DNA of 64,000 nucleotides from Yinghuangia seranimata (GTDB lineage Bacteria > Actinomycetota > Actinomycetes > Streptomycetales > Streptomycetaceae): NCBI RefSeq assembly GCF_029953285.1, contig NZ_JASAOI010000060.1, positions 1 through 64,000 on the forward strand, written 5' to 3'. Both the position numbers and the translations under genes were made by a program. Of this stretch, positions 8,854 to 18,736 are shown piece by piece. The notes below the pieces were generated by a model. The model saw only the letters and a program-made list of their open reading frames with translations, made no database searches and had not been told where the DNA came from. The first letter of the stretch is position 1, and each line of letters begins with the position of its first letter.

Positions 8854-9621
8854 TCACGCACCCGCCAGCCACGCCACCGCGCAGGCCAACGCTGCCGCCG
8901 CCGGAAGGGCGGCGCTGACGCCCCACTGTGCGGCGCTGGCGCGCACGTCGGTGACCACGGGCATGGTGCCGGTGTAGCCCCGGCTCAGCATCGCCAGGTG
9001 GACGCGCTCGCCGCGCTCGTACGAGCGGATGAACAGCGCACCGGCCGACTTGGCGACGACCGGCAGCTGGCGGACGTCGCGGGCCTGGAACCCGCGCGAC
9101 TCGCGGGCCACCTTCATGCGGCCCGTCTCGCCGCTGATGACCTCGGAGTAGCGGAGCATGAACTGCATGATCTGCACGAGCAGTTGCGGCATGCGCAGGC
9201 GTTCCATGCCGAGCAGCAGGTCGCGCAGCGGCGTCGTGGCGGCGAGCAGGATCGACGCGACGACACCGAGGGTGCCCTTGGCCAGGATGTTCCAGGCGCC
9301 GTAAAGACCGTCGCGGCTGACGTCCACCCCCAGCACGTCGACCGTCGGCCCAGACGCCAGGAACGGCAGCGCGAACGCGAACACCACGAACGGGATCTCG
9401 ACCACGACGCGGCGCAAGACGTAGCCCGCCGGGACCCGGCCGACCGCGGCCACGGCGGCGAGCAGCAGCGCGTACACGCCGAACGCCCAGAACCGGTCGC
9501 GCGGCGTGGCGACCACCGCGAGCACGAACAGCAGGACCGCGACGAGCTTGCACTGCGGCGGCAGCCGGTGCAGCGGTGTGTCGGCGTGCCGGTACAGGTC
9601 GTGCGCGTGCCCGGCGCCCAT
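8854..9621 (-). CDS. nikQ: ECF nickel/cobalt transporter permease (NikQ/CbiQ)
   Basis: A 255-residue polytopic T-component of an energy-coupling-factor transporter, with several hydrophobic segments (KLVAVLLFVLAVVATPRDRF, IPFVVFAFALPFLASG) and the coupling-helix motifs around MRMPQL..FMLRY and ARESRGF, which contact the ATPase. MGAGHAHDLYRHADTPLHRL at the start resembles other CbiQ N-termini, supporting start 9621; the frame extends upstream only through a VRAV repeat inside nikN. It lies between nikN and nikO. Confidence 0.9.
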   Translation of the reverse strand: MGAGHAHDLYRHADTPLHRLPPQCKLVAVLLFVLAVVATPRDRFWAFGVYALLLAAVAAVGRVPAGYVLRRVVVEIPFVVFAFALPFLASGPTVDVLGVDVSRDGLYGAWNILAKGTLGVVASILLAATTPLRDLLLGMERLRMPQLLVQIMQFMLRYSEVISGETGRMKVARESRGFQARDVRQLPVVAKSAGALFIRSYERGERVHLAMLSRGYTGTMPVVTDVRASAAQWGVSAALPAAAALACAVAWLAGA

Positions 9622-9655
9622 CAGCGCGGCCCCGGGCGGGCCGCCGTGCGCGTCC

Positions 9656-10081
9656 TCACGACGGGTCCGCGACCGACGCCGCGGCGTCGCCGCCCAGACC
9701 GCCCGCACTGCCCGCACTGCCCGCACTGCCCGCACCGTCGACGTCACCCACGCCGCCGTCGCCGCGCCGCTTCACGATCCAGAACACCCCGCTGCCGACG
9801 AGCAGCGTCGCGCCGACGCCGAGCACCCCCGCGAGGCCGCCCGACAGGCGCTGGTTGTCGACGCCTTTGACGGAGTAGTCCGCGAGCGGCCCGTCGGCCG
9901 TCGCGTGGTCCTTCTCCTTGGCGTCGATGCCCTTGTCGGCGGCGACCTTCTCCAGGCCGTCGGGGTTCTTGTCGGCGTAGTAGCTGACGAAGCCCGCGAG
10001 CAGGAGCGCGAGCAGCGCGCCCGCGATGAGCAGCGTGCGGGTACGGATCTTCGGCAGTGTGCGGGTACCGACGATCGGCAT
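9656..10081 (-). CDS. nikN: ECF nickel/cobalt transporter component NikN (CbiN/PDGLE type)
   Basis: A 141-residue protein with an N-terminal transmembrane helix (LLIAGALLALLLAGFVSYYA), the PDGLE motif in NPDGLEKVAADKG, and a second helix (LAGVLGVGATLLVGSGVFWIV). PDGLE/CbiN proteins partner CbiM and are needed for substrate loading. The C-terminus is a Gly/Ala/Ser tail with an AGSAGSAGSAGG repeat. The gene lies 15 bp after nikM. Confidence 0.88.
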   Translation of the reverse strand: MPIVGTRTLPKIRTRTLLIAGALLALLLAGFVSYYADKNPDGLEKVAADKGIDAKEKDHATADGPLADYSVKGVDNQRLSGGLAGVLGVGATLLVGSGVFWIVKRRGDGGVGDVDGAGSAGSAGSAGGLGGDAAASVADPS

Positions 10082-10096
10082 GACCGTGCCCCTCCC

Positions 10097-10840
10097 TCAG
10101 GCCTGAGTCGTCGACGAAGCGGTGGGCGCGGCCGGTGCGGTGGGCGCGGCCGATGCCGTGGGCAAGGCGCCGTCCCGCAGCTCCAGCGTCCGGGCCAGCC
10201 CTCGCGCGCCGTGCACCAGATCCGGGCGCACCGCCAGCACGCTCGACACGGTCGCGGCGGTGATCAGCGCCTCGCCGATGCCGATCAGCACGTGGACGCC
10301 GATCATGGCGCCGGCCACCTTCGCCAGGGCGACGTCCGTCGTGCCGCCGACCGCGTAGATCAGCGTGAAGACGCAGGCCGCCGCGGGGACCGACACCAGC
10401 GCGCCGACGAACGCCGCGCCGGAGACCGACCGCCGGGTGCGCGGCAGCGCGGCCACCAGCACCTTGAACAGGCCGTAGCCGACGAGCGTGGTCGTGATGC
10501 CCATGACGGTGATGTTGACGCCGAGCGCCGTCAGGCCGCCGTCGGCGAAGAACACGCCCTGCATGAGCAGCACGACCGACATGCACAGCACGGCGGTGAA
10601 CGGCCCGACCAGCACCGCGGCGAGCGTCCCGCCGAGCAGGTGCCCGCTGGTGCCGGACGCGACGGGGAAGTTCAGCATCTGGACGGCGAAGATGAACGCC
10701 GCGACCAGCCCGGCCAGCGGCGCGGCCCGCTCGTCGAGCTCACGCCGCGCGCCGCGCAGGCTGACCGCGACGCCTGTGGCGGCGACCACCCCGGCCGCGA
10801 CCGAGACGGGTGCGCTGATGAACCCATCAGGCACGTGCAT
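10097..10840 (-). CDS. nikM: ECF nickel/cobalt transporter substrate-specific component (NikM/CbiM)
   Basis: A 247-residue polytopic S-component. It begins MHVPDGF, placing the metal-binding His at position 2 as in the NikM/CbiM family, and has the conserved NFPVASGTSGHLLGG loop and MQGVFFADGGLTALG. It captures Ni2+ (or Co2+) at the membrane. The start at 10840 is fixed by the N-terminal His and by GGGGAGG four nt upstream; the frame continuing upstream would run through the promoter. Nickel rather than cobalt is inferred from the Nur box over the promoter and the lack of a cobalamin riboswitch. Confidence 0.9.
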   Translation of the reverse strand: MHVPDGFISAPVSVAAGVVAATGVAVSLRGARRELDERAAPLAGLVAAFIFAVQMLNFPVASGTSGHLLGGTLAAVLVGPFTAVLCMSVVLLMQGVFFADGGLTALGVNITVMGITTTLVGYGLFKVLVAALPRTRRSVSGAAFVGALVSVPAAACVFTLIYAVGGTTDVALAKVAGAMIGVHVLIGIGEALITAATVSSVLAVRPDLVHGARGLARTLELRDGALPTASAAPTAPAAPTASSTTQA

Positions 10841-10894
10841 GGGGACCTCCCCCGGGACGATCTGGATGCGGCCGCCGAGCCACCGAACCGCCCA

Positions 10895-10933
10895 ATAATA
10901 TGAAGACGGATCGCACTTGCAAAAGATGTGCAA
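10895..10933 (-). promoter_or_regulatory. nikMNQO promoter with overlapping Nur box
   Basis: TTGCAA-AAGAT-GTGCAA at 10917-10933 matches the Streptomyces Nur consensus tTGCaa-N5-ttGCAA (one mismatch). On the minus strand its TTGCAA (10922-10917) doubles as a -35 hexamer, 16 nt from a -10 TATTAT (10900-10895). Nickel-bound Nur would block polymerase here and shut off nickel uptake; the operon starts about 55 nt downstream. Confidence 0.8.
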
Positions 10934-11049
10934 TTAGCGAGGTGTGTCACCTGCGAGCGGCACCGTCGTTTGCCGGGATTCGGAGCCGGGCCTAGCGTGG
11001 CCTGGTTGACCGAGACGACTCCCCCAGAACCCCTGAGAAGAGGCCGAGA

Positions 11050-11523
11050 GTGAGCGAGCGACTCCAGCCGGGCGACACCGCCCCCGCGTTCAACCTCCAG
11101 GACGCCGACGGCAACGAGGTCTCCCTGGCGTCCCACAAGGGCCGCAAGGTCATCGTGTACTTCTACCCGGCGGCCCTCACGCCCGGCTGCACCAAGCAGG
11201 CCTGCGACTTCACCGACAACCTGGCGCTGCTCGCCGACGCCGGCTACGACGTCCTCGGCGTCTCCCCCGACAAGCCGGAGAAGCTCGGCAGGTTCCGGGA
11301 CAAGGAGGAGCTCAAGGTCACCCTGCTCTCCGACCCGGACAAGGCCACGCTGACCGCCTACGGCGCCTTCGGCGAGAAGACCATGTACGGCAAGAAGGTC
11401 ACCGGCGTGATCCGCTCGACGTTCGTCGTCGACGAGGACGGCAAGATCGAGCACGCCTGGTACAACGTCCGCGCGACGGGCCACGTGGCCAAGCTCCTGA
11501 AGGACCTGAAGATCGCCGCCTGA
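11050..11523 (+). CDS. bcp: Thioredoxin-dependent peroxiredoxin Bcp
   Basis: A 157-residue peroxiredoxin of the BCP/PrxQ class that reduces hydrogen and organic peroxides using thioredoxin. The peroxidatic cysteine is Cys47 in LTPGCTKQAC, with the likely resolving Cys52 five residues on, as in E. coli Bcp. The conserved Arg occurs in VIRSTFVVDEDG. It is cytoplasmic and full-length, with a GTG start preceded by GAGAAGAGG. It is the only plus-strand gene here, followed by the tRNA. Confidence 0.93.
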   Translation: MSERLQPGDTAPAFNLQDADGNEVSLASHKGRKVIVYFYPAALTPGCTKQACDFTDNLALLADAGYDVLGVSPDKPEKLGRFRDKEELKVTLLSDPDKATLTAYGAFGEKTMYGKKVTGVIRSTFVVDEDGKIEHAWYNVRATGHVAKLLKDLKIAA

Positions 11524-11611
11524 GACCGCCGCCGCACCGCCTCGGCCGCACGACCCGGACGGAACATCAGCCTCGCTGATCCCAGGCGCGCGGGCGGGGT
11601 AGCCTGTCGCT

Positions 11612-11686
11612 GGCGTCGTAGCCCAACTGGCAGGAGGCATGCGGTTTAGGTCCGCATCAGTGCGGGTTCGAGTCCCGTCGACGCCA
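11612..11686 (+). tRNA. tRNA with anticodon UAG (Leu-type), short variable loop
   Basis: Cloverleaf: acceptor GGCGTCG / CGACGCC with discriminator A; D-arm GCC...GGC (3 bp, class-II-like); anticodon arm TGCGG-TTTAGGT-CCGCA, anticodon TAG at positions 34-36; variable loop of 5 nt TCAGT; T-arm GCGGG-TTCGAGT-CCCGT. CCA is not encoded. UAG reads the leucine codon CUA and the loop TTTAGGT is that of tRNA-Leu(UAG), but bacterial tRNA-Leu normally carries a long variable arm, which is missing here. Decoding identity is therefore uncertain. Confidence 0.85.
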
Positions 11687-11693
11687 CGCACAC

Positions 11694-11731
11694 ACGTGAG
11701 GGCGGGCACCGACAGGTGCCCGCCCTCACGT
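11694..11731 (+). terminator. Strong hairpin after the tRNA
   Basis: A perfect 17-bp stem, ACGTGAGGGCGGGCACC with its complement, closes a GACA loop directly after the tRNA. No T-run follows, but the stem is strong enough to end the tRNA transcript and to separate it from the convergent oxidoreductase gene. Confidence 0.75.
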
Positions 11732-11790
11732 CGTCCACTCGTCCACGTCGTCCACGTCGTCCGCGTCGTCCGCGTCGTCCGCGTCGTCCT
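11730..11790. repeat. 9-bp tandem repeat (GTCGTCCGC)
   Basis: About seven copies of GTCGTCC(A/G)C lie between the tRNA hairpin and the stop codon of the oxidoreductase at 11814. Noncoding; the region probably varies in length between strains. Confidence 0.8.
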
Positions 11791-11813
11791 CGGCGACCGG
11801 GACCCGTCGAAGA

Positions 11814-13493
11814 TCAGGTCACCACGACCGAGATGGTGTGCCACCCCGTCGCCCCGTCCGGGTCGACGGTGGCCTCCTTCTCGGTCTGCGTCTGGCCGGT
11901 CCGGTCGGTGGCGCGGATGCGGATGCGGTGGGGACCCGGGCGGGCGTCCCAGTACCAGACGAACTGGCGCCAGGTGTCGATGCTGTCCTCGACGGCGAGG
12001 GTGGCCTTCTGCCAGGGCTCGTCGTCGATCTGGACCTCGACCGCGTCGATGCCCTTGTGCTGCGCCCAGGCGACGCCGGCGACGGGGATGCGGCCGCGCG
12101 GGAGCTTGGCCATGTTCGTCGGGGTGTCGATGCGCGACTCGGTCTTGATCGGGCCCTGGGCGGACCAGCCGCGCGGCACCCAGTAGGCGTCGTAGTCGGC
12201 GAAGCGGGTCGCCTCGATCTCGACGATCCACTTGCAGGCGGAGACGTAGCCGTACAGGCCCGGCACGACCATGCGGACCGGGAACCCGTGGTTGATCGGC
12301 AGGGGTTCGCCGTTCATGCCGATGGCGAGCATGGCGTCGCGGCCGTCGGTGACGACGGCGGTGGGCGTGCCGATGGTCATGCCGTCGTGGGAGCGGCTGA
12401 CGAGCTGGTCGGCGTCCGGGTGGACGCCGGCCTCGGCGAGCAGCGGGGCGAGCGGGACGCCGAGCCAGCGGGCGGTGCCGATGTACGGGCCGCCGACCTC
12501 GTTGGAGACGCAGCACAGGGTGATGTCGCGTTCGATGGTCGGACGCGCGGACAGCGTCTTGAAGTCGATCTCGATCTCCCGGTCGACCATGCCGTGGATG
12601 CGCAACTTCCAGTCCTCGGCCCGCACTTCCGGGACGACGAGGGCGGTGTCGATGCGGTAGAAGTCCTTGTTCGGCGTGATGTGCGGGCTGAGGTCGGGGA
12701 CCCCGAGCTCGATGCCGGGCTGCGGTGTGGGCGCGGGCGCCGCCGGGGCCGGGAGCACGACGTTCTCGCGCGACTTCGAGACGTCGAAACGGACGTTCTG
12801 GAGCCAGCGGCCGAGCGCCGCGACGCCCGCCGCACCGACGACCATGCCGAGGAGCAGCGTGCGGCGGTCCGGTGCGGACCCGGACGCCCCCGGTTCGGGT
12901 GCCCTGGTCGCGACGTCGAGCCGCGGCGGCGCGGCATCCGCGACCTCCGTGGTCCCCGTGGTCCCCGCGGCCCCCGCCCCAGGTTCCGCCGCGTGCTCGG
13001 CGGCCACCCGGCCGCCGCGCCGAAGCAGTTCGGGTCTGGTCAGCGCGATGAGCGCCAATGCCCCCACGAGGGCGCCGACCAGGGCGGGGATCACGTCGGA
13101 GGTGCGGAAGGCGGGCCGGGAGACCGCGGCGGCGACCGTCACCGCCCCGAGCAGCCCGACGCCGACGAGGCCGGCCCACAGCCAGCGGCGCGCCACGATG
13201 CCGATGACCGCCGCGAACACCACCAGGCCGACGCCGACCGCGAGTTGCAGCACGGCCTTGTCGTGCGTGCCGAACTGCCGTACGGCGTAGTTCTTCAGCG
13301 CGTGCGGCGTCTGGTCGATGACGGACTGCCCGACGGTCACGAGGGGCGCGGCCTCGCGCCTCACGAACGCGGCCGCGAACTCGGCGGCGGCGACGGCGAC
13401 TCCGCCCGCGACGACGCCGTTGACGGCGGCCGGTACGTGGGTCCGCACGATCCGCCGGGCGACCGGTGAGAGGGGCACGCGACTACTCCTCAC
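11814..13493 (-). CDS. Membrane-bound molybdopterin-dependent oxidoreductase (sulfite oxidase-like)
   Basis: A 559-residue protein. Four or so N-terminal transmembrane segments (to about residue 170) are followed by a linker and a further hydrophobic stretch, LLLGMVVGAAGVAALG. A soluble SUOX-type Mo domain follows, with HGMVDREIEIDF, the cofactor cysteine in ITLCCVSNEVGGPYIG, and RMVVPGLYGYVSACKWIVEI; a C-terminal Mo-co dimerisation domain (about 470-559) holds WRQFVWYWDARPGPHRI. The catalytic domain probably faces outward. The substrate is not known for this subfamily; sulfite or related S/N-oxides are the usual guess. It is convergent with bcp and the tRNA. Confidence 0.85.
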   Translation of the reverse strand: MRSSRVPLSPVARRIVRTHVPAAVNGVVAGGVAVAAAEFAAAFVRREAAPLVTVGQSVIDQTPHALKNYAVRQFGTHDKAVLQLAVGVGLVVFAAVIGIVARRWLWAGLVGVGLLGAVTVAAAVSRPAFRTSDVIPALVGALVGALALIALTRPELLRRGGRVAAEHAAEPGAGAAGTTGTTEVADAAPPRLDVATRAPEPGASGSAPDRRTLLLGMVVGAAGVAALGRWLQNVRFDVSKSRENVVLPAPAAPAPTPQPGIELGVPDLSPHITPNKDFYRIDTALVVPEVRAEDWKLRIHGMVDREIEIDFKTLSARPTIERDITLCCVSNEVGGPYIGTARWLGVPLAPLLAEAGVHPDADQLVSRSHDGMTIGTPTAVVTDGRDAMLAIGMNGEPLPINHGFPVRMVVPGLYGYVSACKWIVEIEATRFADYDAYWVPRGWSAQGPIKTESRIDTPTNMAKLPRGRIPVAGVAWAQHKGIDAVEVQIDDEPWQKATLAVEDSIDTWRQFVWYWDARPGPHRIRIRATDRTGQTQTEKEATVDPDGATGWHTISVVVT

Positions 13494-13623
13494 GCGTTGT
13501 CACGCTGATGGTGCCCTCATCATGCCGCCGGAGGCTGCGGAAAGCGCTGTTCGCGGGCTTACCGATCGGTGACAACCGGCGCGTGGGCCGGGTGCCGCGG
13601 GGGATTCCTGCGGCAGGCGGGCC

Positions 13624-14232
13624 TCACCGGCCGGTGGCGAGCTCCTCGACGATCGGCACGAGCGCCCGGAACGCGCGGCCGCGGTGGCTGATCGCGTTCT
13701 TCTCGTCGGGGGTGAGCTCGGCGGTGGTGCGGCTGTCGCCGTCGACCTGGAGGACCGGGTCGTAGCCGAAGCCGCCGGTGCCGCGCGGGGCGAAGGTGAG
13801 GATGCCGTTGAGGCGGCCCTCGACCACGCGTTCGGTGCCGTCGGGGAGGGCCAGCGCGGCCGCGCACGCGAAGTACGCGGCGCGGTGCTCGACCGCGATG
13901 TCGGACAGCTGCGCGAGCAGGAGTTCGAGGTTCGCGCGGTCGTCACCGTGCCGGCCCGCCCAGCGCGCGGAGAAGATGCCCGGCATGCCGTTGAGCGCCT
14001 CGACGCACAGGCCGGAGTCGTCCGCGACGGCCGGAAGACCGGTCGCCTTCGCCACGGCGTGCGCCTTCAGCAGCGCGTTGGCGGCGAACGTGAGACCGGT
14101 CTCCGGTACGTCGGGTACATCCGGGAAAACGTCGACGCCGACGAGTTCGACGTCGAGCCCGGCTCCCTTGAGGATCTGCTGGAGCTCGGTGACCTTGTGC
14201 GCGTTGCGGGTGGCGAGTACGAGACGGCTCAT
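13624..14232 (-). CDS. rdgB: dITP/XTP pyrophosphatase RdgB (HAM1 family)
   Basis: A 202-residue HAM1/RdgB nucleotide pyrophosphatase that hydrolyses dITP, XTP and ITP to monophosphates and so keeps deaminated purines out of nucleic acids. Signature elements: LVLATRNAHKVTELQQIL at the N-terminus (substrate lysine), VADDSGLCVEALNGMPG with the metal Asp residues, FSARWAG, and GTGGFGYDPVL plus KNAISHRGRAF near the C-terminus. It lies 1.3 kb from rph in the same orientation, as in other actinobacteria, with a small lipoprotein gene in between. Confidence 0.95.
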   Translation of the reverse strand: MSRLVLATRNAHKVTELQQILKGAGLDVELVGVDVFPDVPDVPETGLTFAANALLKAHAVAKATGLPAVADDSGLCVEALNGMPGIFSARWAGRHGDDRANLELLLAQLSDIAVEHRAAYFACAAALALPDGTERVVEGRLNGILTFAPRGTGGFGYDPVLQVDGDSRTTAELTPDEKNAISHRGRAFRALVPIVEELATGR

Positions 14233-14286
14233 ACCGGCCAGCCTAGGGCCTGCCCCGGCGGGCGGGCCCCAGGCGTTCGCGCGGGG

Positions 14287-14673
14287 TCAGGAGGTGCAGG
14301 CGCTGCCGATCGCGGTGGCGCTGGTGCGCAGCAGGCCGATGGCGTCGACGGACGGCGTCTCGTTGTTCGCGATCTGCTTGCTGAGGTCGGCGACCTCGGT
14401 GCTCATCTTGGCGATCGCGTCCTTGACTTCCTGGGAGTCGATGTTCCCGGCCGCCTTGGTGAGCGTCTTGCTCATGCTGTCGAGCGCCTGGGTGGCGGCC
14501 GCGGGGTCGTTGATGACGTTCTGCAGCGTCGACACGTCGTTGGTCAACTGCACGCCGAGCTTGGCGCAGTCGATCGCCTTCTGCGCCTCGGAGCAGGCCG
14601 TCGCCGTGAACAGGGCGGCGGCGAGGGCGACGGCGGCGACGCTCGTACGCACGGCGCGGTGGGCACGGAACAT
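14287..14673 (-). CDS. Small putative lipoprotein, helical
   Basis: A 128-residue protein with a signal peptide (SVAAVALAAALFTATACSE) ending in a lipobox-like TATAC, followed by an Ala/Asp/Ser-rich helical domain (QALDSMSKTLTKAAGNID, IAKMSTEVADLSKQIAN). A second Cys near CAKLG and one in SACTS at the C-terminus could form a disulfide. No known domain recognised. The start at 14673 has GAGGAG five nt upstream. Function unknown; probably anchored on the outer face of the membrane. Confidence 0.75.
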   Translation of the reverse strand: MFRAHRAVRTSVAAVALAAALFTATACSEAQKAIDCAKLGVQLTNDVSTLQNVINDPAAATQALDSMSKTLTKAAGNIDSQEVKDAIAKMSTEVADLSKQIANNETPSVDAIGLLRTSATAIGSACTS

Positions 14674-14836
14674 GATGCTCCTCAAGAGGGGGACGAGTGC
14701 TTCCGATCGCTGACCGGTGATCAGAAGGTAGCGGAGCCCGGCGGCCGTTGCCGGGGTCGGTCGTCGTTTCACCGCTGGTCGGTTGCCGTCTCGTGACGAA
14801 CGCGTCCCACGCGTTACCCGCGCCGCCCTCCGAGGG

Positions 14837-15568
14837 CTACCGGGACTCTTCCAGCGCGATCTGCTGAAGCAGCGTCAGTTCCGCGCAGCCGGCGGCGCCG
14901 AGGTCGATCAGCTGGTTGAGCAGGTCGCGGTCGAACGGCTCGCCCTCGGCGGTGCCCTGGACCTCGACGAAGCGGCCGTCGCCGGTGCAGACGATGTTCA
15001 TGTCGGTCTCGGCGCGGACGTCCTCCTCGTAGGGCAGGTCGAGCATCGGGACGCCGTCGATGATGCCGACGCTGACCGCCGCGACCGACCCGGTGAGCGG
15101 CTGCGCGGTGGCCTTCACCAGCTTGTGCGCGCGGGCCCACGCGACCGCGTCGGCGAGGGCGACGTACGCGCCGGTGATCGCCGCGGTGCGCGTGCCGCCG
15201 TCCGCCTGGAGCACGTCGCAGTCGAGCTGGATGGTCGTCTCGCCGAGCGCCTTGTAGTCGATGACGGCGCGCAGCGAGCGCCCGATGAGCCGGGAGATCT
15301 CGTGCGTGCGCCCGCCGATGCGGCCCTTGACGGACTCGCGGTCGCCGCGGGTGTGCGTAGCGCGCGGCAGCATCGAGTACTCGGCGGTGACCCAGCCGAG
15401 CCCGCTGCCCTTGCGCCAGCGCGGGACGCCTTCGGTGACGCTCGCCGCGACGAGCACGCGGGTGCGGCCGAACTCGACGAGGACGGAGCCCTCGGCGTGG
15501 TCGAGCCATCCGCGGTGGAAGGCGATCGGGCGAAGCTGTTCGGGGGTGCGGCCGTCTGCTCGTGACAT
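14837..15568 (-). CDS. rph: Ribonuclease PH
   Basis: A 243-residue phosphorolytic 3'-5' exoribonuclease that trims tRNA 3' ends. Signature: [61 protein letters not shown], and [20 protein letters not shown] with the active-site Asp pair. It forms a hexameric ring. The start at MSRADGR (15568) matches the family; an in-frame GTG three codons upstream is less likely. Because this genome leaves CCA off at least two of its RNAs, correct 3' trimming before CCA addition matters. Confidence 0.95.
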   Translation of the reverse strand: MSRADGRTPEQLRPIAFHRGWLDHAEGSVLVEFGRTRVLVAASVTEGVPRWRKGSGLGWVTAEYSMLPRATHTRGDRESVKGRIGGRTHEISRLIGRSLRAVIDYKALGETTIQLDCDVLQADGGTRTAAITGAYVALADAVAWARAHKLVKATAQPLTGSVAAVSVGIIDGVPMLDLPYEEDVRAETDMNIVCTGDGRFVEVQGTAEGEPFDRDLLNQLIDLGAAGCAELTLLQQIALEESR

Positions 15569-15631
15569 GGCCACCACCCTATGCGTTCGCCGTCCCGCTC
15601 CCGGCCCCGCCGACGCGCGCGTGGGGCGGGC

Positions 15632-16378
15632 TCAGAGCTCGTAGACGGCGCCCGAGCGGGCGAGTTCCGCGGGCCCGGCGTACGCCTTGCGCGCGTCCGC
15701 GAGGTTGCGCTCCCCGTCGGTCCACGGCGGGATGTGGGTGAGCACCAGGCGGCGGGTCCCGGCCCGGTCGGCGTGTTCGCCGGCCTCGCGGCCGTTGAGG
15801 TGCACGTCCGGGTAGGTGTCGCGGCCGTCGACGAACGACGCCTCGCACAGCAGCAGGTCGCTGTCGCGCGCGAGGTCGACCAGTGTGTCGCTGTCCGCGG
15901 TGTCGCCGGAGTAGGTGAGCGTCCGGCCGTCGGCCTCGATGCGGAACGCGAACGACTCCACCGGGTGGTTGACGTGCCCGGCGGTGATCCGGAACGGCCC
16001 GACCTCGAACACCCCGGGCGTCACGGTGCGGAAGTCGAACGCCTCCGTCAGACCCGGTTCACCCGGTATGTCGTACGCGCGGGCCAGCCGGTCCGCGGTG
16101 CCCTGCGGCCCGTAGACCGGCAGCAGCGGCAGCCGGCCCTCGGGGTGGTAGTTGCGGTAGACGAAGTACCCGCACAGGTCGAGGCAGTGGTCGGCGTGCA
16201 GGTGCGACAGCACCACCGCGTCGACGGCGCCGAGGTCGGTGTGGTGCTGGAGCGCGCCGAGCGCGCCGCTGCCGAGGTCGAGCAGGATCCGGACGCCGTC
16301 CGCCTCGACGAGGTAGCACGAGCAGGGCGCCTGCGGGCCGGGGTAACTGCCGGAGCAGCCGACGACGGTGAGCTTCAT
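15632..16378 (-). CDS. MBL-fold metallo-hydrolase
   Basis: A 248-residue metallo-beta-lactamase fold protein related to RNase Z/AtsA-type hydrolases. The zinc motif is complete: [14 protein letters not shown] (HxHxDH), [17 protein letters not shown] and VLTHIPPW. The N-terminus [23 protein letters not shown] is characteristic of the actinobacterial group next to murI. It is reported as a cyclic nucleotide- or RNA-processing type hydrolase in relatives, but the substrate is not established. It overlaps murI by 4 bp (ATGA at 16375-16378), so the two are translationally coupled. Confidence 0.88.
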   Translation of the reverse strand: MKLTVVGCSGSYPGPQAPCSCYLVEADGVRILLDLGSGALGALQHHTDLGAVDAVVLSHLHADHCLDLCGYFVYRNYHPEGRLPLLPVYGPQGTADRLARAYDIPGEPGLTEAFDFRTVTPGVFEVGPFRITAGHVNHPVESFAFRIEADGRTLTYSGDTADSDTLVDLARDSDLLLCEASFVDGRDTYPDVHLNGREAGEHADRAGTRRLVLTHIPPWTDGERNLADARKAYAGPAELARSGAVYEL

Positions 16379-17187
16379 ACGGCGGCCCCCAGGGCGTCGA
16401 CGTGGGTGAGTTCGGGTCCGAGGAAGCGCCGGCCGATGTCCCGGAACTGCGCGGGGTCGCCGGTGGTGAGGAAGCGGTGCTCGGGCTCGGGCCGGGTGGA
16501 GTCGCGCATCAGCCGGTTCGCGGCGAGGACCCGGTAGACGTCCTTGGCGGTCTCCTCGCTGCTGGTGATCAGCGTGACGCGCTCGCCCATGACGTAGCTG
16601 ATGACAGCGGTCAGCAGCGGGTAGTGCGTGCAGCCGAGGATGAGCGTGTCCACCTCGGCGGTGATGAGCGGGTCGAGGTACTCGTGGGCGGCCTTGAGGA
16701 GTTCGTCGCCGCCGGTGACGCCGGCCTCGACGAACTCGACGAAGCGCGGGCAGGCCTGCGAGAACACCTCGATGTGCGGGGCCGCGGCGAACGCGTCGTT
16801 GTACGCCATGGACTGCTTGGTCGCGGCCGTGCTGATGACGCCGACCCGGCCGTTGCGGGTCGCCGCGGCGGCGCGGCGGGTGGCCGGGTGCACGACCTCG
16901 ACGAGCGGCACCGAGTACCGCTCGCGGGCGTCGCGCAGCATCGCGGAGCTGGCGCTGTTGCAGGCGATGACCAGCGCCTTCACGCCCTGGTCGACGAGCC
17001 GGTCGAGGCACTCGAGGGCGTACGCGCGGACCTCGGCGATGGGGCGCGGCCCGTACGGCTGCCGCGCGGTGTCGCCGAGGTACAGGACCGGCTCGTGCGG
17101 CAGCTGGTCGAGCACGGCGCGCGCCACGGTCAGCCCCCCGAAGGAGCTGTCGAAGATGCCGATGGGCGCGTCGCCGAGGTCTGCCAC
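16375..17187 (-). CDS. murI: Glutamate racemase
   Basis: A 270-residue PLP-independent racemase that makes D-glutamate for peptidoglycan. The two catalytic cysteines are present: Cys76 in [12 protein letters not shown] and the second in [10 protein letters not shown] (about residue 188). The N-terminal [17 protein letters not shown] and [11 protein letters not shown] are family signatures. It starts at GTG 17187 and overlaps the MBL hydrolase start by 4 bp. It follows cysM in the same direction with a gap of about 175 bp. Confidence 0.95.
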   Translation of the reverse strand: MADLGDAPIGIFDSSFGGLTVARAVLDQLPHEPVLYLGDTARQPYGPRPIAEVRAYALECLDRLVDQGVKALVIACNSASSAMLRDARERYSVPLVEVVHPATRRAAAATRNGRVGVISTAATKQSMAYNDAFAAAPHIEVFSQACPRFVEFVEAGVTGGDELLKAAHEYLDPLITAEVDTLILGCTHYPLLTAVISYVMGERVTLITSSEETAKDVYRVLAANRLMRDSTRPEPEHRFLTTGDPAQFRDIGRRFLGPELTHVDALGAAV

Positions 17188-17363
17188 ATACAGGAGGGTA
17201 CGTTCCGGCTCCCGCCCAGCCCGGAGGGCTCACCCCCGCTGTGTCGGGAATCACCCGGGAAACACGGCCTGGGCACGCGGAAGCGGCCTCCGGCGGAGGA
17301 TCCCGCCGAAGACCGCCGCGCCACGACCCGGCCGACCCGCGCGGGCCGGCCGGTACGGTGCGG

Positions 17364-18594
<1,231 letters not shown>

Positions 18595-18736
18595 GGGGCG
18601 CTCCAAGAATGCGGGTTACGTGACTGCAGGCAGGGGTCGCTCCGGGCCGGGGCCAGGGGTCGCGACGGGGTCGGGCCGGCTCGGGCGCGGCACGGGCCCG
18701 CGCCGCTCCGGTGCGGCGGCGGGTCCGGCGGGGCGC

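Noticed and set aside
10841-10950. Cobalamin riboswitch before nikM
   Set aside because: The leader is only about 55 nt from the -10 and shows no B12-box or aptamer core; the Nur box explains the control.
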